A stretch of DNA of 64,000 nucleotides, taken from the NCBI RefSeq assembly GCF_963664555.1, contig NZ_OY761461.1, positions 1,736,001 through 1,800,000 of the forward strand, read 5' to 3'. Under the pieces are notes generated by a model. The model saw nothing but the letters and a program-made list of their open reading frames with translations, was not told the DNA's origin and searched no databases. The translations under genes and the position numbers were made by a program. Each line of letters starts with the position of its first letter. Position 1 is the first letter of the stretch. Of this stretch, positions 1 through 10,000 are shown in pieces. This stretch comes from Labilibaculum sp. Its GTDB lineage: Bacteria > Bacteroidota > Bacteroidia > Bacteroidales > Marinifilaceae.

Positions 1-633
1 TTTAAGATCATTAATTTCAAAATAAGCATTGCCTAATGCATTGTGAGTGTAGCAAATACCGGAAATGCTCTTGAAGCGTATATTTAACTTTAATGCCTTT
101 TTGTAATTTTCCAGGGCTTCATTGTATTTGCAATTTTCCAGTTTTATATTTCCAATGGCATTGTAGCTAAAACTGAAGTTAATACTATCCTTGGTAAGTT
201 TTTTAAATTCAAATCCTTTTTGGTAAAACAATTCTGCGGTATCATATTTACATATTGAATAGTTTATATCGCCTAAATAACCATAGCAAAAACTCATTCT
301 AAGAGTGTCTCTCATGTTTTTCCAATATTCAAAAGAAGCATCAAGACAGGTTTTTGCTTTTTTCAATTCTCCTTGATATGAATGTATTCGGCCTAATAAT
401 TCATTAGCGTTTGCATATTGTTTCATGTTTTCAAATTCAAGTGCTTTTTCTGCGGCCAGCATGCTTAATTTTAAAGCTTCAGCATTATTTGAATTGAAGT
501 TGGATTGAGCAATTTCAATTACTCGATCAAGATTTGAGTTTTTTATTTTAAAATCTATTTTTTCTGATTGGAATGTAGCTTTAACAGGAAAGGTGATGAT
601 TAATGAAAGTAGAATAAGTAGTACGTTTTTCAT
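1..633 (-). CDS. TPR-repeat exported protein, N-terminal part (runs off window)
   Basis: The minus-strand frame from ATG at 633 stays open for 211 codons to the window edge, so only the N-terminal part is present. Residues 1-19 (MKNVLLILLSLIITFPVKA) form a signal peptide. The rest is helical with TPR-type spacing: repeats around residues 60-95, 105-140, 145-180 and 185-211 carry the usual small/large alternation (for example YNAIGNIKLENCKYNEALENY). In Bacteroidota such exported TPR stretches usually precede a transmembrane helix and a histidine kinase or LuxR-type output domain; that part would lie outside the window, so the final function is open. A TAnnTTTG element at 772-765 lies about 125 nt upstream of the ATG. 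It is transcribed away from argS. Confidence 0.75.
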   Translation of the reverse strand, partial: MKNVLLILLSLIITFPVKATFQSEKIDFKIKNSNLDRVIEIAQSNFNSNNAEALKLSMLAAEKALEFENMKQYANANELLGRIHSYQGELKKAKTCLDASFEYWKNMRDTLRMSFCYGYLGDINYSICKYDTAELFYQKGFEFKKLTKDSINFSFSYNAIGNIKLENCKYNEALENYKKALKLNIRFKSISGICYTHNALGNAYFEINDLK

Positions 634-764
634 TCTTTTTGGCTTGAGGATTCGTGCAAGTAACTGTTATAACTTTAAATAAAAAGTTTTGTTGTTTTGC
701 TATCTGTACAATAAAAACGAGTCAAATAGTATTAAATAAAAGGGACTCTTTGTATGTGTTTTTT

Positions 765-772
765 CAAAGATA
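765..772 (-). promoter_or_regulatory. Bacteroidota -7 element for the TPR gene
   Basis: On the minus strand this reads TATCTTTG, an exact match to the TAnnTTTG element used by the Bacteroidota primary sigma factor. It lies about 130 nt upstream of the ATG at 633. No clear -33 TTTG was seen. Confidence 0.45.
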
Positions 773-884
773 AGTAATGTTAGCTTATGAAAAGTTAAAT
801 AGATGAGGCTATTTGAGGGATTCCATAAACATGGTTATGAATGACTTTTTTCTAAATGTAGGGAACTATTTATTTTATTCGTAT

Positions 885-892
885 TATCTTTG
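885..892 (+). promoter_or_regulatory. Bacteroidota -7 element for argS
   Basis: TATCTTTG matches TAnnTTTG exactly and sits 130 nt upstream of the argS ATG. The -33 box is not evident. Confidence 0.5.
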
Positions 893-1021
893 CGCATTCG
901 GATTATAGAGTGATTTTTGGGTCGGTTAATGCATGGAAAGGCAATGCTGGCTGAAAGTTCTTTTTGATCCGGCAGAAGATATAGTATGTAAATAGTTGAA
1001 TTCGAAATAAAGAATTTTCAG

Positions 1022-2815
1022 ATGAGTATTGAAAGCATTATAAAGGGTAAGATTGTAGAGGCCGTAAATAGTTTTTATGGTCAGGTGATTGATAATGAAA
1101 CAGTTCAAATTCAAAAAACAAGACGTGAATTTGAAGGTGATTTAACTGTAGTTGTATTTCCTTTTTTGCGCTTTTCAAAAAAATCACCGGAAGCTACAGC
1201 CAATGATCTTGGTGTTTTTCTTCAGGAAAATATTGAAGCGGTTACTGCTTTTAATGTTGTAAAAGGATTTCTGAATTTGCTTATTGACAGCTCTTATTGG
1301 ATATCAGTACTGAATGCTGCTTTTCAAACGGAAAACTATGGCTTTAAAAAATTAGAGGCAGGTGCTAAAAAAGTGATGATCGAGTATTCTTCGCCAAACA
1401 CTAACAAGCCGTTGCACTTAGGGCATATTCGAAATAATTTATTGGGGTATTCTGTTGCTCAAATTTTAAAAGCAAATGGTTACGAAGTAATCAAAGTAAA
1501 TTTGGTGAACGACAGGGGGATTCATATCTGTAAATCGATGCTTGCGTGGCTGCGTTTTGGTGAAGGTGAAACTCCTGAATCAACTGGTTTAAAAGGAGAT
1601 CATTTGGTTGGCAAGTACTATGTGAAATTCGATCAGGAATACAAAAAAGAAATTGAAACATTAGTAGCCAATGGAATGGATGCTGATGAAGCTAAAAAAC
1701 AAGCTCCTTTGTTGTTGGAAGCTCAGGAGATGTTGGTGAAATGGGAAGCGGGTGACAAGGAAGTTGTTGCTTTGTGGAGAAAGATGAACGATTGGGTTTT
1801 GGCTGGTTTCGATGTTACTTATAAAAAAATGGGCGTTGATTTCGATAAAGTTTATTTCGAATCGGAAACCTATAAGAAAGGAAAAGCAATTGTTGAAAGA
1901 GGCTTGGAAGAAGGAGTTTTGTACCGTAAAGATACTGGTTCTGTTTGGGCTAACCTTGAGGCAGACGGATTGGATCATAAACTATTGTTACGTGATGATG
2001 GAACCTCTGTTTATATGACTCAGGATATTGGTACAGCTTACGAACGATTCAACGAATTCAGTATCGATGAGCATATTTATGTTGTAGGTAATGAACAAAA
2101 TTATCATTTCCAGGTGTTGTCGCTGGTTTTAGGTAAGCTGGGATATGAGTGGAGTAATAAAATTCAGCATCTGTCGTATGGTATGGTTGAATTGCCGGAA
2201 GGTAAAATGAAATCCCGAGAAGGAACTGTTGTTGATGCGGATGAGTTAATGGATGAAATGGTAAATACAGCCCGCGACACTTCAAATGAATTGGGTAAAT
2301 TACAGGGGTATTCTACCGAAGAGGCTGAGGACGTGTACAACAAAGTTGCTATGGGAGCATTGAAATATTTTATTCTTAAGGTTGATCCTAAGAAGAATAT
2401 GATGTTTAATCCTAAAGAATCAATTGATTTTAACGGGAATACCGGGCCATTTATTCAGTATACATACGCTCGAATTCAATCGGTTTTGAAAAAGACTGTT
2501 GAGGAAGGAATTGAATTTCCTGAATTCGCGAATACAGAGATTGAAATTTCTGAGAAAGAATCAAATTTAATTCAAATGATTGCCAGTTATCCGGTTATTA
2601 TTAAAGAAGCCGGAGACACAACAAGTCCTGCACAAATTGCCAATTACATATATGATTTGGTGAAAGAATACAATCAATTTTATCACGATTTTCCAATTGC
2701 TAAAGAGGAAAATGTAGAATTAAGAGCGTTTCGTATGGTGCTTTCCAAACAGATTGCTCAGATTATAAAAAGTGGAATGGAACTTTTGGGAATTGGTGTT
2801 CCCGAGAGAATGTAA
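1022..2815 (+). CDS. argS: Arginyl-tRNA synthetase
   Basis: Cytoplasmic class I aminoacyl-tRNA synthetase that charges tRNA-Arg with arginine using ATP. The 597-residue length is normal for the family. The N-terminal additional domain (about 1-110) is followed by the HIGH signature as HLGH at residues 132-135 within NTNKPLHLGHIRNN, and the KMSKS-type loop as KMKSREG at 395-401. The C-terminal helical anticodon-binding domain (DALR type, about 470-597) is present and ends with the family-typical GVPERM. ATG is the only sensible start; there is no Shine-Dalgarno, as usual in Bacteroidota. The gene is monocistronic: own -7 element upstream and a strong hairpin terminator immediately downstream. 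Confidence 0.98.
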   Translation: MSIESIIKGKIVEAVNSFYGQVIDNETVQIQKTRREFEGDLTVVVFPFLRFSKKSPEATANDLGVFLQENIEAVTAFNVVKGFLNLLIDSSYWISVLNAAFQTENYGFKKLEAGAKKVMIEYSSPNTNKPLHLGHIRNNLLGYSVAQILKANGYEVIKVNLVNDRGIHICKSMLAWLRFGEGETPESTGLKGDHLVGKYYVKFDQEYKKEIETLVANGMDADEAKKQAPLLLEAQEMLVKWEAGDKEVVALWRKMNDWVLAGFDVTYKKMGVDFDKVYFESETYKKGKAIVERGLEEGVLYRKDTGSVWANLEADGLDHKLLLRDDGTSVYMTQDIGTAYERFNEFSIDEHIYVVGNEQNYHFQVLSLVLGKLGYEWSNKIQHLSYGMVELPEGKMKSREGTVVDADELMDEMVNTARDTSNELGKLQGYSTEEAEDVYNKVAMGALKYFILKVDPKKNMMFNPKESIDFNGNTGPFIQYTYARIQSVLKKTVEEGIEFPEFANTEIEISEKESNLIQMIASYPVIIKEAGDTTSPAQIANYIYDLVKEYNQFYHDFPIAKEENVELRAFRMVLSKQIAQIIKSGMELLGIGVPERM

Positions 2816-2832
2816 AAATATATTTGTTATTG

Positions 2833-2870
2833 AAGAGCGAATTTCATTTTTGGAATTCGCTCTTTTTTTA
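2833..2870 (+). terminator. Rho-independent terminator of argS
   Basis: A perfect 11-bp stem AAGAGCGAATT / AATTCGCTCTT (2833-2843 with 2854-2864) is followed by a T run, 18 nt after the argS stop. Confidence 0.9.
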
Positions 2871-2975
2871 TTTTAAAATGTGTTGTTTTTTTACGATTTC
2901 TAAAAAAAATGAAAAATCATTGACGAAATTATCCATATTTCTATCGTATAGCCTTTATCGCTAAGTAGATTTTTT

Positions 2976-2983
2976 TAATTTTG
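2976..2983 (+). promoter_or_regulatory. -7 element for ffh
   Basis: TAATTTTG matches TAnnTTTG, 26 nt upstream of the ffh ATG, giving a short leader. Confidence 0.55.
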
Positions 2984-3008
2984 CAGTGAAATATAAATCT
3001 GTATAATA

Positions 3009-4340
3009 ATGTTTGAAAATCTTAACGAACGACTTGAGCGATCCTTCCAAATATTAAAGGGGCAAGGAAAAATTACTGAAATCAATGTAGCAGAAACATT
3101 GAAAGATGTGAGACGTGCCCTTTTGGATGCCGATGTAAACTTTAGTATAGCCAAGTCCTTTACCAATACAGTAAAAGAAAAAGCATTAGGTCAGAATGTA
3201 CTAACCTCATTGAAGCCGAATCAGTTAATGGTGAAAATCGTTCACGATGAGTTGGCTGAATTAATGGGGAGTACACAGGTTGATATAAATATTCAGGGAA
3301 AACCTGCTGTAATATTAATTGCTGGTTTGCAGGGTTCGGGTAAAACCACCTTTTCAGGTAAACTGGCAAATCTTCTGAAAACAAAACGTTCTAAGAATCC
3401 ATTGTTGGTTGCTTGTGATGTATATCGTCCTGCAGCGATCGAACAGCTGAAAGTATTAGGAGAACAAATTGGAGTTCCTGTATATACAGATATTGAGAGC
3501 AAGAACCCTGTTAAGATTGCTCAGGATGCCATTAAGCAGGCAAAAGCAAACGGAAACGATTTGGTGATTGTCGATACAGCTGGTCGTTTGGCTATCGATG
3601 AGGAAATGATGAAGGAAATTGAGGCTGTTAAAAAAGCTATTGATCCTTCCGAGATTCTGTTTGTTGTCGATTCCATGACCGGTCAGGATGCGGTGAATAC
3701 AGCTAAAGAATTTAACGAGCGTTTGGATTTTGATGGTGTTGTTTTAACGAAATTGGATGGTGATACACGTGGTGGAGCTGCGCTTTCAATTCGTTCAATT
3801 GTTAACAAGCCAATCAAATTTGTTGGTACAGGCGAGAAAATGGAAGCTCTTGATGTTTTCCATCCCAGTCGTATGGCCGATCGTATTTTGGGTATGGGTG
3901 ATATTGTTTCGCTTGTAGAACGTGCCCAGGATCAATTTGATGCTGACGAAGCTAGAAAACTTCAGAAGAAAATTGCCAAGAACCAATTTAACTTCAACGA
4001 TTTCCTGTCTCAGATTTCGCAGATTAAGAAAATGGGTAATCTGAAAGATTTGGCTTCTATGATTCCTGGTGTTGGAAAAGCACTTAAGAATGTTGATATT
4101 GATGATGACGCTTTTAAAGGTGTTGAAGCAATTATATTTTCGATGACTCCGGCAGAGAGAGAAGATCCGGGGCTAATTAACGGATCAAGAAGAAAGAGGA
4201 TTGCCGATGGTAGTGGTTCTACCATTCAGGACGTGAATCGTTTAATCAAACAATTTGACGAAACGCGGAAATTAATGAAAATGATGACAAAAGGCGGAAA
4301 CATGTCCCGAATGATGGGGAATATGGGAGGCCGAAGATAA
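3009..4340 (+). CDS. ffh: Signal recognition particle protein Ffh (SRP54 GTPase)
   Basis: Ffh binds 4.5S RNA and signal sequences of nascent membrane proteins and docks with FtsY through paired GTPase domains. 443 residues, normal length. N domain 1-90 (helical bundle, ALLDADV motif at 37-43); G domain with P-loop GLQGSGKTT at 106-114, DTAGR around 190, and [10 protein letters not shown] around 250; then the Met-rich M domain (about 300-443) with the [11 protein letters not shown] motif for RNA binding and a C-terminal Met/Gly-rich tail. ATG at 3009 follows a -7 element by 26 nt. A hairpin terminator separates it from folD, so the two are separate or only partly coupled. Confidence 0.98.
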   Translation: MFENLNERLERSFQILKGQGKITEINVAETLKDVRRALLDADVNFSIAKSFTNTVKEKALGQNVLTSLKPNQLMVKIVHDELAELMGSTQVDINIQGKPAVILIAGLQGSGKTTFSGKLANLLKTKRSKNPLLVACDVYRPAAIEQLKVLGEQIGVPVYTDIESKNPVKIAQDAIKQAKANGNDLVIVDTAGRLAIDEEMMKEIEAVKKAIDPSEILFVVDSMTGQDAVNTAKEFNERLDFDGVVLTKLDGDTRGGAALSIRSIVNKPIKFVGTGEKMEALDVFHPSRMADRILGMGDIVSLVERAQDQFDADEARKLQKKIAKNQFNFNDFLSQISQIKKMGNLKDLASMIPGVGKALKNVDIDDDAFKGVEAIIFSMTPAEREDPGLINGSRRKRIADGSGSTIQDVNRLIKQFDETRKLMKMMTKGGNMSRMMGNMGGRR

Positions 4341-4355
4341 TAAACTTACAAATAG

Positions 4356-4386
4356 AAATGCTTGGCCACTTGGTCAGGCATTTTTT
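4356..4386 (+). terminator. Rho-independent terminator of ffh
   Basis: A 12-bp hairpin with two G-U pairs, outer arms AAATGC / GCATTT, tetraloop ACTT, followed by TTTTTTA. It ends 20 nt before the folD ATG. Confidence 0.8.
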
Positions 4387-4407
4387 ATACCGCAAAACGA
4401 TACAACC

Positions 4408-5289
4408 ATGGAATTAATCGACGGAAAAAAAATCTCAGCAGAGGTGAAGCAGGAAATTGCTGCCGAAGTAGAACTAATCAAAAAGGCTGGAGGAAAAACT
4501 CCTCATTTGGCTGCTATGATTGTTGGACACGACGGAGCCAGTGAAACTTATGTGGCTGCAAAAGTGAAAGCTTGTCATATGGTAGGTTTTAAATCTTCAG
4601 AGTTTCGTTTCGAAGAGGACATTACCGAGGAAGAATTGCTTGCAGAAATCAGAAAAGTGAATGACGACGATGATATCGACGGATTGATTGTTCAATTGCC
4701 ATTGCCAAAACATATTTCAGAATCGAAAGTGATTGAAACCATACGTCCCGAAAAAGATGTTGATGGATTTCATCCTATGAATGTTGGTAAAATGGTATCG
4801 AGCCTTCCTACCTATTTGCCGGCAACTCCGGCAGGAATTGTTGAGTTGATGAAAAGATATAAAATTCAGACATCAGGTAAAAATTGCGTTGTTATTGGCC
4901 GAAGCAACATTGTAGGTACTCCAATGAGTGTTTTAATGTCGCGTAAAGCTGAGTATGGCGATTGTACAGTTACACTTTGCCACAGCAGAACTAAGAACAT
5001 TGCAGAAATTACCCGCCAGGCGGATATCGTGATTGTTGCTTTGGGAATGAAAGAGTTTTTAACAGGTGATATGGTAAAAGAAGGCGCTGTTATTATCGAT
5101 GTTGGAATTCACCGAGTAAAATCTGATAAAACAAAGTCGGGCTGGAAGCTGTTGGGCGATGTGAAGTTTGATGAAGTTGCTCCTAAAGCATCCTTCATAA
5201 CTCCTGTTCCGGGTGGCGTTGGTCCAATGACAATTGTTTCCTTGTTACAGAATACTTTGCTTGCGGCAAAAAAGGAAATATACAAATAG
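4408..5289 (+). CDS. folD: Bifunctional methylenetetrahydrofolate dehydrogenase/cyclohydrolase FolD
   Basis: Cytoplasmic enzyme converting 5,10-methylene-THF to 10-formyl-THF with NADP, feeding purine and formyl-Met synthesis. 293 residues is the standard length. The catalytic region shows [14 protein letters not shown] (Tyr50 and Lys54 of the family active site), [10 protein letters not shown] near 92-101, the Rossmann motif GRSNIVGTP near 170, and the C-terminal signature [10 protein letters not shown] near 271. The frame could start upstream at 4362, but ATG at 4408 matches the family N terminus and lies after the ffh terminator. It is followed by its own terminator. Confidence 0.97.
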   Translation: MELIDGKKISAEVKQEIAAEVELIKKAGGKTPHLAAMIVGHDGASETYVAAKVKACHMVGFKSSEFRFEEDITEEELLAEIRKVNDDDDIDGLIVQLPLPKHISESKVIETIRPEKDVDGFHPMNVGKMVSSLPTYLPATPAGIVELMKRYKIQTSGKNCVVIGRSNIVGTPMSVLMSRKAEYGDCTVTLCHSRTKNIAEITRQADIVIVALGMKEFLTGDMVKEGAVIIDVGIHRVKSDKTKSGWKLLGDVKFDEVAPKASFITPVPGGVGPMTIVSLLQNTLLAAKKEIYK

Positions 5290-5315
5290 AATAAGAGATT
5301 AATAATTTATATTTC

Positions 5316-5349
5316 AGCAGACTTCTTATAATAGGAAGTCTGCTTTTTT
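5316..5349 (+). terminator. Rho-independent terminator of folD
   Basis: Perfect 10-bp stem AGCAGACTTC / GAAGTCTGCT (5316-5325 with 5335-5344) followed by seven T. Confidence 0.9.
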
Positions 5350-5775
5350 TATGAAGCAGAAATTCAAAAGAAATAATTTCATAGCATCGTTTATTGGTTC
5401 ATTTGAAATTAAATTGGTATTACAGGCAAAGGAGCGTTCCTGAAGAATCTGTTTCAATTTAGGATGTGTCCAAAAATAAAAAAGAAGAGTTTCTGGCTTA
5501 CGGCAGTCTATTTTCAAACGAAAAAGGAAATGGTGATAATCATTGTTTTTTGAAGGTAAAGACAAGGATGATAAGAGATATTTATATGTTTTTGAGAGAG
5601 TGTGAAATGAAATAAATATAAAGACAGATTAATTTATCTTCTATGTTTTTGGAGAACTGTATTGCCCTTTCAAATGACGATGAGAGGTGATATTGCATCA
5701 AAATATTTTCCTGTGTTAGGTTGAATATTCGTTCAATTGTAAGTAGTTTTATACATCACAAAAAATATTATAAAA
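5350..5775. other. Gene-poor intergenic stretch
   Basis: About 430 nt without a convincing gene. A 79-codon minus frame (5326-5565) runs through the folD terminator and has no recognisable features; a 30-codon plus frame starts at 5351. No repeat, RNA motif or clear promoter was recognised. Confidence 0.4.
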
Positions 5776-6132
5776 ATGGATTTTAAAGAGTTGGTCGATT
5801 TGTATCACCAGAAAAAAATCGAGGGAATGGATTTTTCCCAAATTCGTAAAGAGTTAGCAGAAAAAAATATCGAAGAAGATCTAATTAAGGATATTGTCCG
5901 TGCAATTGATGATCGGATGTTGAGAGGTGAAGTGAAGAAGAAAGGGAAGTTTAAGGCTCGGGAATTACGCTTGATGGGATGGACTTTAATGATAATTGGT
6001 GGAATCATTACTCTCGGAACCTATTTTCATTGGTTTGACATGAAGGGATATTATTTTTTATCTTACGGACCGGTAATTGCCGGTTACTTACTGATTATTG
6101 CAGCTCGAAAAGCTCAACGGAAGATCTCTTAG
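5776..6132 (+). CDS. Small two-helix membrane protein, function unknown
   Basis: 118 residues. The N-terminal 65 residues are charged and helical (DFKELVDLYHQKKIEGMDF, then RKELAEKNIEEDLIKDIV), resembling the short helical modules at the start of many Bacteroidota proteins of unknown function. Two transmembrane segments follow at about 67-84 and 92-110, ending in a basic tail (ARKAQRKIS), so the helical domain and the tail probably face the cytoplasm. I do not recognise a family with certainty. ATG start; monocistronic by appearance, with a weak hairpin about 50 nt after the stop. Confidence 0.7.
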   Translation: MDFKELVDLYHQKKIEGMDFSQIRKELAEKNIEEDLIKDIVRAIDDRMLRGEVKKKGKFKARELRLMGWTLMIIGGIITLGTYFHWFDMKGYYFLSYGPVIAGYLLIIAARKAQRKIS

Positions 6133-6188
6133 TTTGTAATTGCTAAATGTGGTGTTGTCATCTCTGTTTGAGAGAAATACATCAATAA

Positions 6189-6240
6189 AATAAAGCTATT
6201 CACCCTTGTTTTTTTAGCTTTCTTTATTGGATAAATCCTT
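6189..6240 (+). terminator. Imperfect hairpin after the small membrane protein gene
   Basis: Arms CAATAAA..AAAGCTA and TAGCTTT..TTTATTG pair with a small internal loop; the T run lies in the loop instead of after the stem, so terminator function is doubtful. Confidence 0.25.
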
Positions 6241-6330
6241 TTGTCAACAAAAAAACTGTATTCCTAAACTTTACTGCTGTTTTTGAAACAAAATCCATCC
6301 AAAAATTGTAAATTAAGTAGAACGAGTCTT

Positions 6331-6350
6331 AATAAGGAGTCCTCCTTATT
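6331..6350. promoter_or_regulatory. 20-bp palindrome upstream of the CPBP protease gene
   Basis: AATAAGGAGTCCTCCTTATT is symmetric in 9 of 10 positions per arm, about 43 nt before the ATG at 6393. The tiny loop and the lack of a T run argue for a DNA operator more than a terminator. Confidence 0.4.
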
Positions 6351-6392
6351 TTAATTGGTTTCTGTTATTTTCAAATTTTATTGGATTGTGGG

Positions 6393-7013
6393 ATGAAGAA
6401 ATTATACCTGTGGATAGAAATGATTTTTATGTTTCTGGTACTTCCGGTTTTGTATTTTTACGAGATGATTCCGGTTCATAAAGCCGTGCCACTGGTTCTT
6501 GTATTTGTTTATTGTTTTTTTGTTGTTTTTAGGGATAAAAATTTTGATCGTGGTGTTTTTCGAATTAAGCGGGAGTATCCGTGGCAGGAAATTTTATTGA
6601 AAGGATTTGTTTTATTGTTTATTACATCCATTTGGGTTTATATTTTCAGGGCTGATGTTTTTTTTCATCTGCCGCGTAATAATTTTTGGATTTGGCTTGC
6701 GGTAATTCTTACTTATCCAATTTGGTCAGCATACACACAGGAATTCATTTATAGGGCATTCTTTTTTCATCGTTATAAATTGCTTTTTAGAAATCCATTA
6801 GTTTTGTTATTGATAAATGCGATTTGTTTTTCCATGGCTCATATTATTTTTAGAAATTGGATGGCATTGATTTTTACCTTTGTAGGCAGTCTGATTTTTT
6901 CTTTTACCTACCTTCGCAACAAATCGTTAAATGCAGTTTTTTTGGAGCATTCTTTGTATGGAAATATTCTATTTACAAATGGCTTGGGGATATACTTTTA
7001 CTTGCCAATGTAA
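6393..7013 (+). CDS. CPBP-family intramembrane metalloprotease (CAAX protease-like)
   Basis: 206 residues, about six transmembrane segments. The family motifs are present in order: QEFIYR at 116-121 (the EExxxR motif with Gln replacing the first Glu but Glu117 and Arg121 kept), FSMAH at 146-150, and HSLYGN at 186-191. These provide the Glu and two His expected of a glutamate/His metal site in the membrane. The Q-E variant is seen in other Bacteroidota members, from memory. The substrate is unknown; relatives process prenylated proteins or bacteriocin-type peptides. A TTG codon at 6381 would add four residues; ATG at 6393 is preferred. The stop is followed after 11 nt by the convergent tamB stop. 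Confidence 0.8.
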   Translation: MKKLYLWIEMIFMFLVLPVLYFYEMIPVHKAVPLVLVFVYCFFVVFRDKNFDRGVFRIKREYPWQEILLKGFVLLFITSIWVYIFRADVFFHLPRNNFWIWLAVILTYPIWSAYTQEFIYRAFFFHRYKLLFRNPLVLLLINAICFSMAHIIFRNWMALIFTFVGSLIFSFTYLRNKSLNAVFLEHSLYGNILFTNGLGIYFYLPM

Positions 7014-7024
7014 TTCATCTGTAC

Positions 7025-10000
7025 TTATTTCCAGGTCCATTTAATAATGAAATCAAAACCAGAATTGGCACTCTGATTGGTCGCCTGTAAAAAAAGAGAA
7101 CGATAAAATTGATATTCCATTGAGATTTTTTCCGGCTCAATAATTTTATCCTTTTTATCGATGGCAAATGTTCGTTCGTAATTCAGAAACAAATTGTTTG
7201 TTATGTATTTACCAACCGATACACTGCCTTGTGTCCAGCCACTTTTTCCCGTAATTTCAATTACATCCAAACCCAGCGATGATTGCAGGGCATCTTTAAG
7301 TACATTAGAAAATTGGCCGATTGCAAAATCCTTGGCGATGTCCATATTACTGCTTTTCATTGATGTATTTTCTCTCGTATCAAGTTGGTTCGTGCTTTTG
7401 TTGAATATCAGATAAGAAATGGCGTCTTTTTCTTCGATGGAGGTATCGTCAAGAAAAAATTTAACTTCGGGTTCATAAATTCGTCCAGTTACATTTACGC
7501 TAAGTTTTCGCAATTGATTATCCGGATCGCGGAATTTGTAGGCAACTTTGAAATTGACAATCGGATTTAGAGTTGCTCCACCTGTTAAAGTGACTTCACC
7601 TTCTTCAAATTCAAGTCTTCGTCCGTAAATTTTATAAAATCCTCTTTTTACGTTCATAGTTCCGAAAATGTCTATCTGTTCATCTTCTTTGATCGCTTGT
7701 AGATTTCCGGCCAGTTCAAAATTCATGTTTTTGCCTTTTATCCAGGTGTTTCTGGGAATCTCGATGTCGAAATTCCCCTTCAGGTTTTTATAAATTGAAG
7801 GGAAATCTTTTTGTGCTGAATTCTTTTTTATAGTGTACTTTATTTCTTCATTTTCTGCATTTTTCCGTGCAGTAACCAAGAGTGGTTGGTTGGAATCATC
7901 ATAAACACGATTGAATTCTTTTAGGAATATATCGGTATTTAGGTTTGAGTTTAGAATTGTGACTTTTCCTTTGAAGGTAGGGTTTTCAGGGGAACCGCTC
8001 AGGCTAAGATTTGTATTGATAACAGCCTTTATTAGTTCGGAGTCGAAGGCTTTGAAGTTTTCTCCTTTTACATCCAGATTAATGCTTTTTAATTCAGTAT
8101 CAACCAGTGATTTCATTTCAGCCGATCCTTTCAGCTGCAATTTTCCTTTTCCGGAATTTATGAGAAGGCTGTCGAGATAAAAATAGTTGTTTGCCAGGCG
8201 ACTGCGCATTTCGATACCACTGTAATTCATTCCCAGTTTTTTATATTGAAAAGCACCCTTGCCAAAATTTAGATAACCACTAATGTGAGGATTGTTAATG
8301 GTGTTATCAACATTGAGTTGTATGCTTAGCAAACCTTTAGCTTCAATTCCTGTTGTTGGAATAAAACGATTGAATTTATTGATATCGAGTTGATCGATTT
8401 TTACAATGGCATGGATGGGATTGTCTTCCTTGGGAAGCACAAACTTTTCAGTAAATGAAAAGTGCAGAGGAAGTTCAAATTCTGCGTTGATAAGTCGTGA
8501 CGAACAACCATCAAGATATGTCTCAAAACGAAGATTTTCGTTTGAATAGTTGATGTCAGATTGGAATTTTCTAAATCGAAGGCTGTCAATTTCCGGATTA
8601 TCAATAGTGAGAATAGATTTAATAATTGGTTTGTTTGCCGTTCCGGTAATGTCGAGAAAAGCATTCACTTTTACTGATATCTGATAGGGCAAAAAATGTA
8701 GTTCTGAAATGTTGATCAGGTTAAGATTCTGAATTTCAATATGCAGATTCTCGATCCCTTTAAAAGCAAATATTCCATTTGCCTTTAATGCACTTTGTTG
8801 TGAGCTAAGTTCAAATTGGTGTATTTCAATAGAATCCTGCCTAAATTTAATGTAGTTGGAATCGTTGCCTCCCTTCCAAATCTGGTTGTTTAAATTTAGT
8901 ACGATATCCTGAAAGGAAATGCTTGGGTTGTTATTGATTTTAAGTTCGGACAGAATTTTACCATGTAAAGAATCGCTGGCAAAAAAGGCGAACGAATTAA
9001 CTGCTTTCTGCTGATTGAACTTACTTTTAAAATGAAGTTCCTGAAGACTAAAATTCTGTATTTTAGAGTCACTTACCAAAAGGTTCATGAATCCGGAATA
9101 TGTTGAATCTGCAAAATGGATTTCAGCATCAGCTGTTATTTTGTTGATGCTGATGGTATCGAGTTTCAATTCAGTTACATTTACCGAAGAGGATATTTGC
9201 AGAGAATCGGCCGGACCTTTAATTTCAGCTTTTAGTTGTCCAACAAGTTGTAATTTGTCGGTTCCTAAGGCAGAGATGAGCTGCTGAATGTCAGTAGTTT
9301 TGATGTTTAATTCGAGCAGATTGTTCTTTTCCCAGTTTCCTTTGCCCGTTAAATCGGCGAAAGCAAAGGGCGTTTCTATATGAAATCCGTTTACCTGATA
9401 TTTTCCCTTCTTATAGTTTATTTCTGCTTTAAATTTTTCAAGAGGCAAATCAAATATAGATGATCCGTTCGATTGAATTTCCAGATGAGCATTCATTGAT
9501 TTGGGTTGAATCCCTTTCCCTGCTGCAACTATTTCAAAGTTCAAATCGGAACGGAGCTTTTTGTTTTTTGTGATCTTGGAAAGATCAATGTTTTTCAAGT
9601 TGCTTTCTATTTTATATGCGGGAACCGAGAACAGGTTTTCGATAGAGTATTTGGTTTTCAGATTTCCTAAAACTGTGGAGGAAGTAATATTACCACTACT
9701 GTTTTCTTGTTTTTTTTCAAAAGTTAAGTTGGTATTCGCCATATAGTACTTTTCAAATGCAATATAATCTGCACTTGCTTTTGCACTTAGATAGATGTTT
9801 TTTAAAAAGGCATCTGTATTTGTGTCTTTTTTTTCGACCGAATCCATATTTGCCAATAGTTCATCCCCCGAAAAGCGCGAATGAAGCTTAGCTTTGAAAT
9901 TTTGCAAAATGAGTGAGTCGATTCCGGCATGTGCGATATTGATATCGCTTCTAAAATCCAAAGCATTAAAAGGTCCGGATAAGTCACTTGTAATTTCCCC

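Larger units (their letters stand above)
634..1021. other. Divergent intergenic region between TPR gene and argS
   Basis: No gene is seen here. It holds two opposed -7 elements (minus 772-765 and plus 885-892) and otherwise AT-rich sequence. The short minus-strand frame at 926-1114 overlaps the argS start and has no coding character. Confidence 0.6.

Noticed and set aside
5326..5565. 79-codon minus-strand gene after folD
   Set aside because: Its 3' end reads through the folD terminator and it has no recognisable feature.
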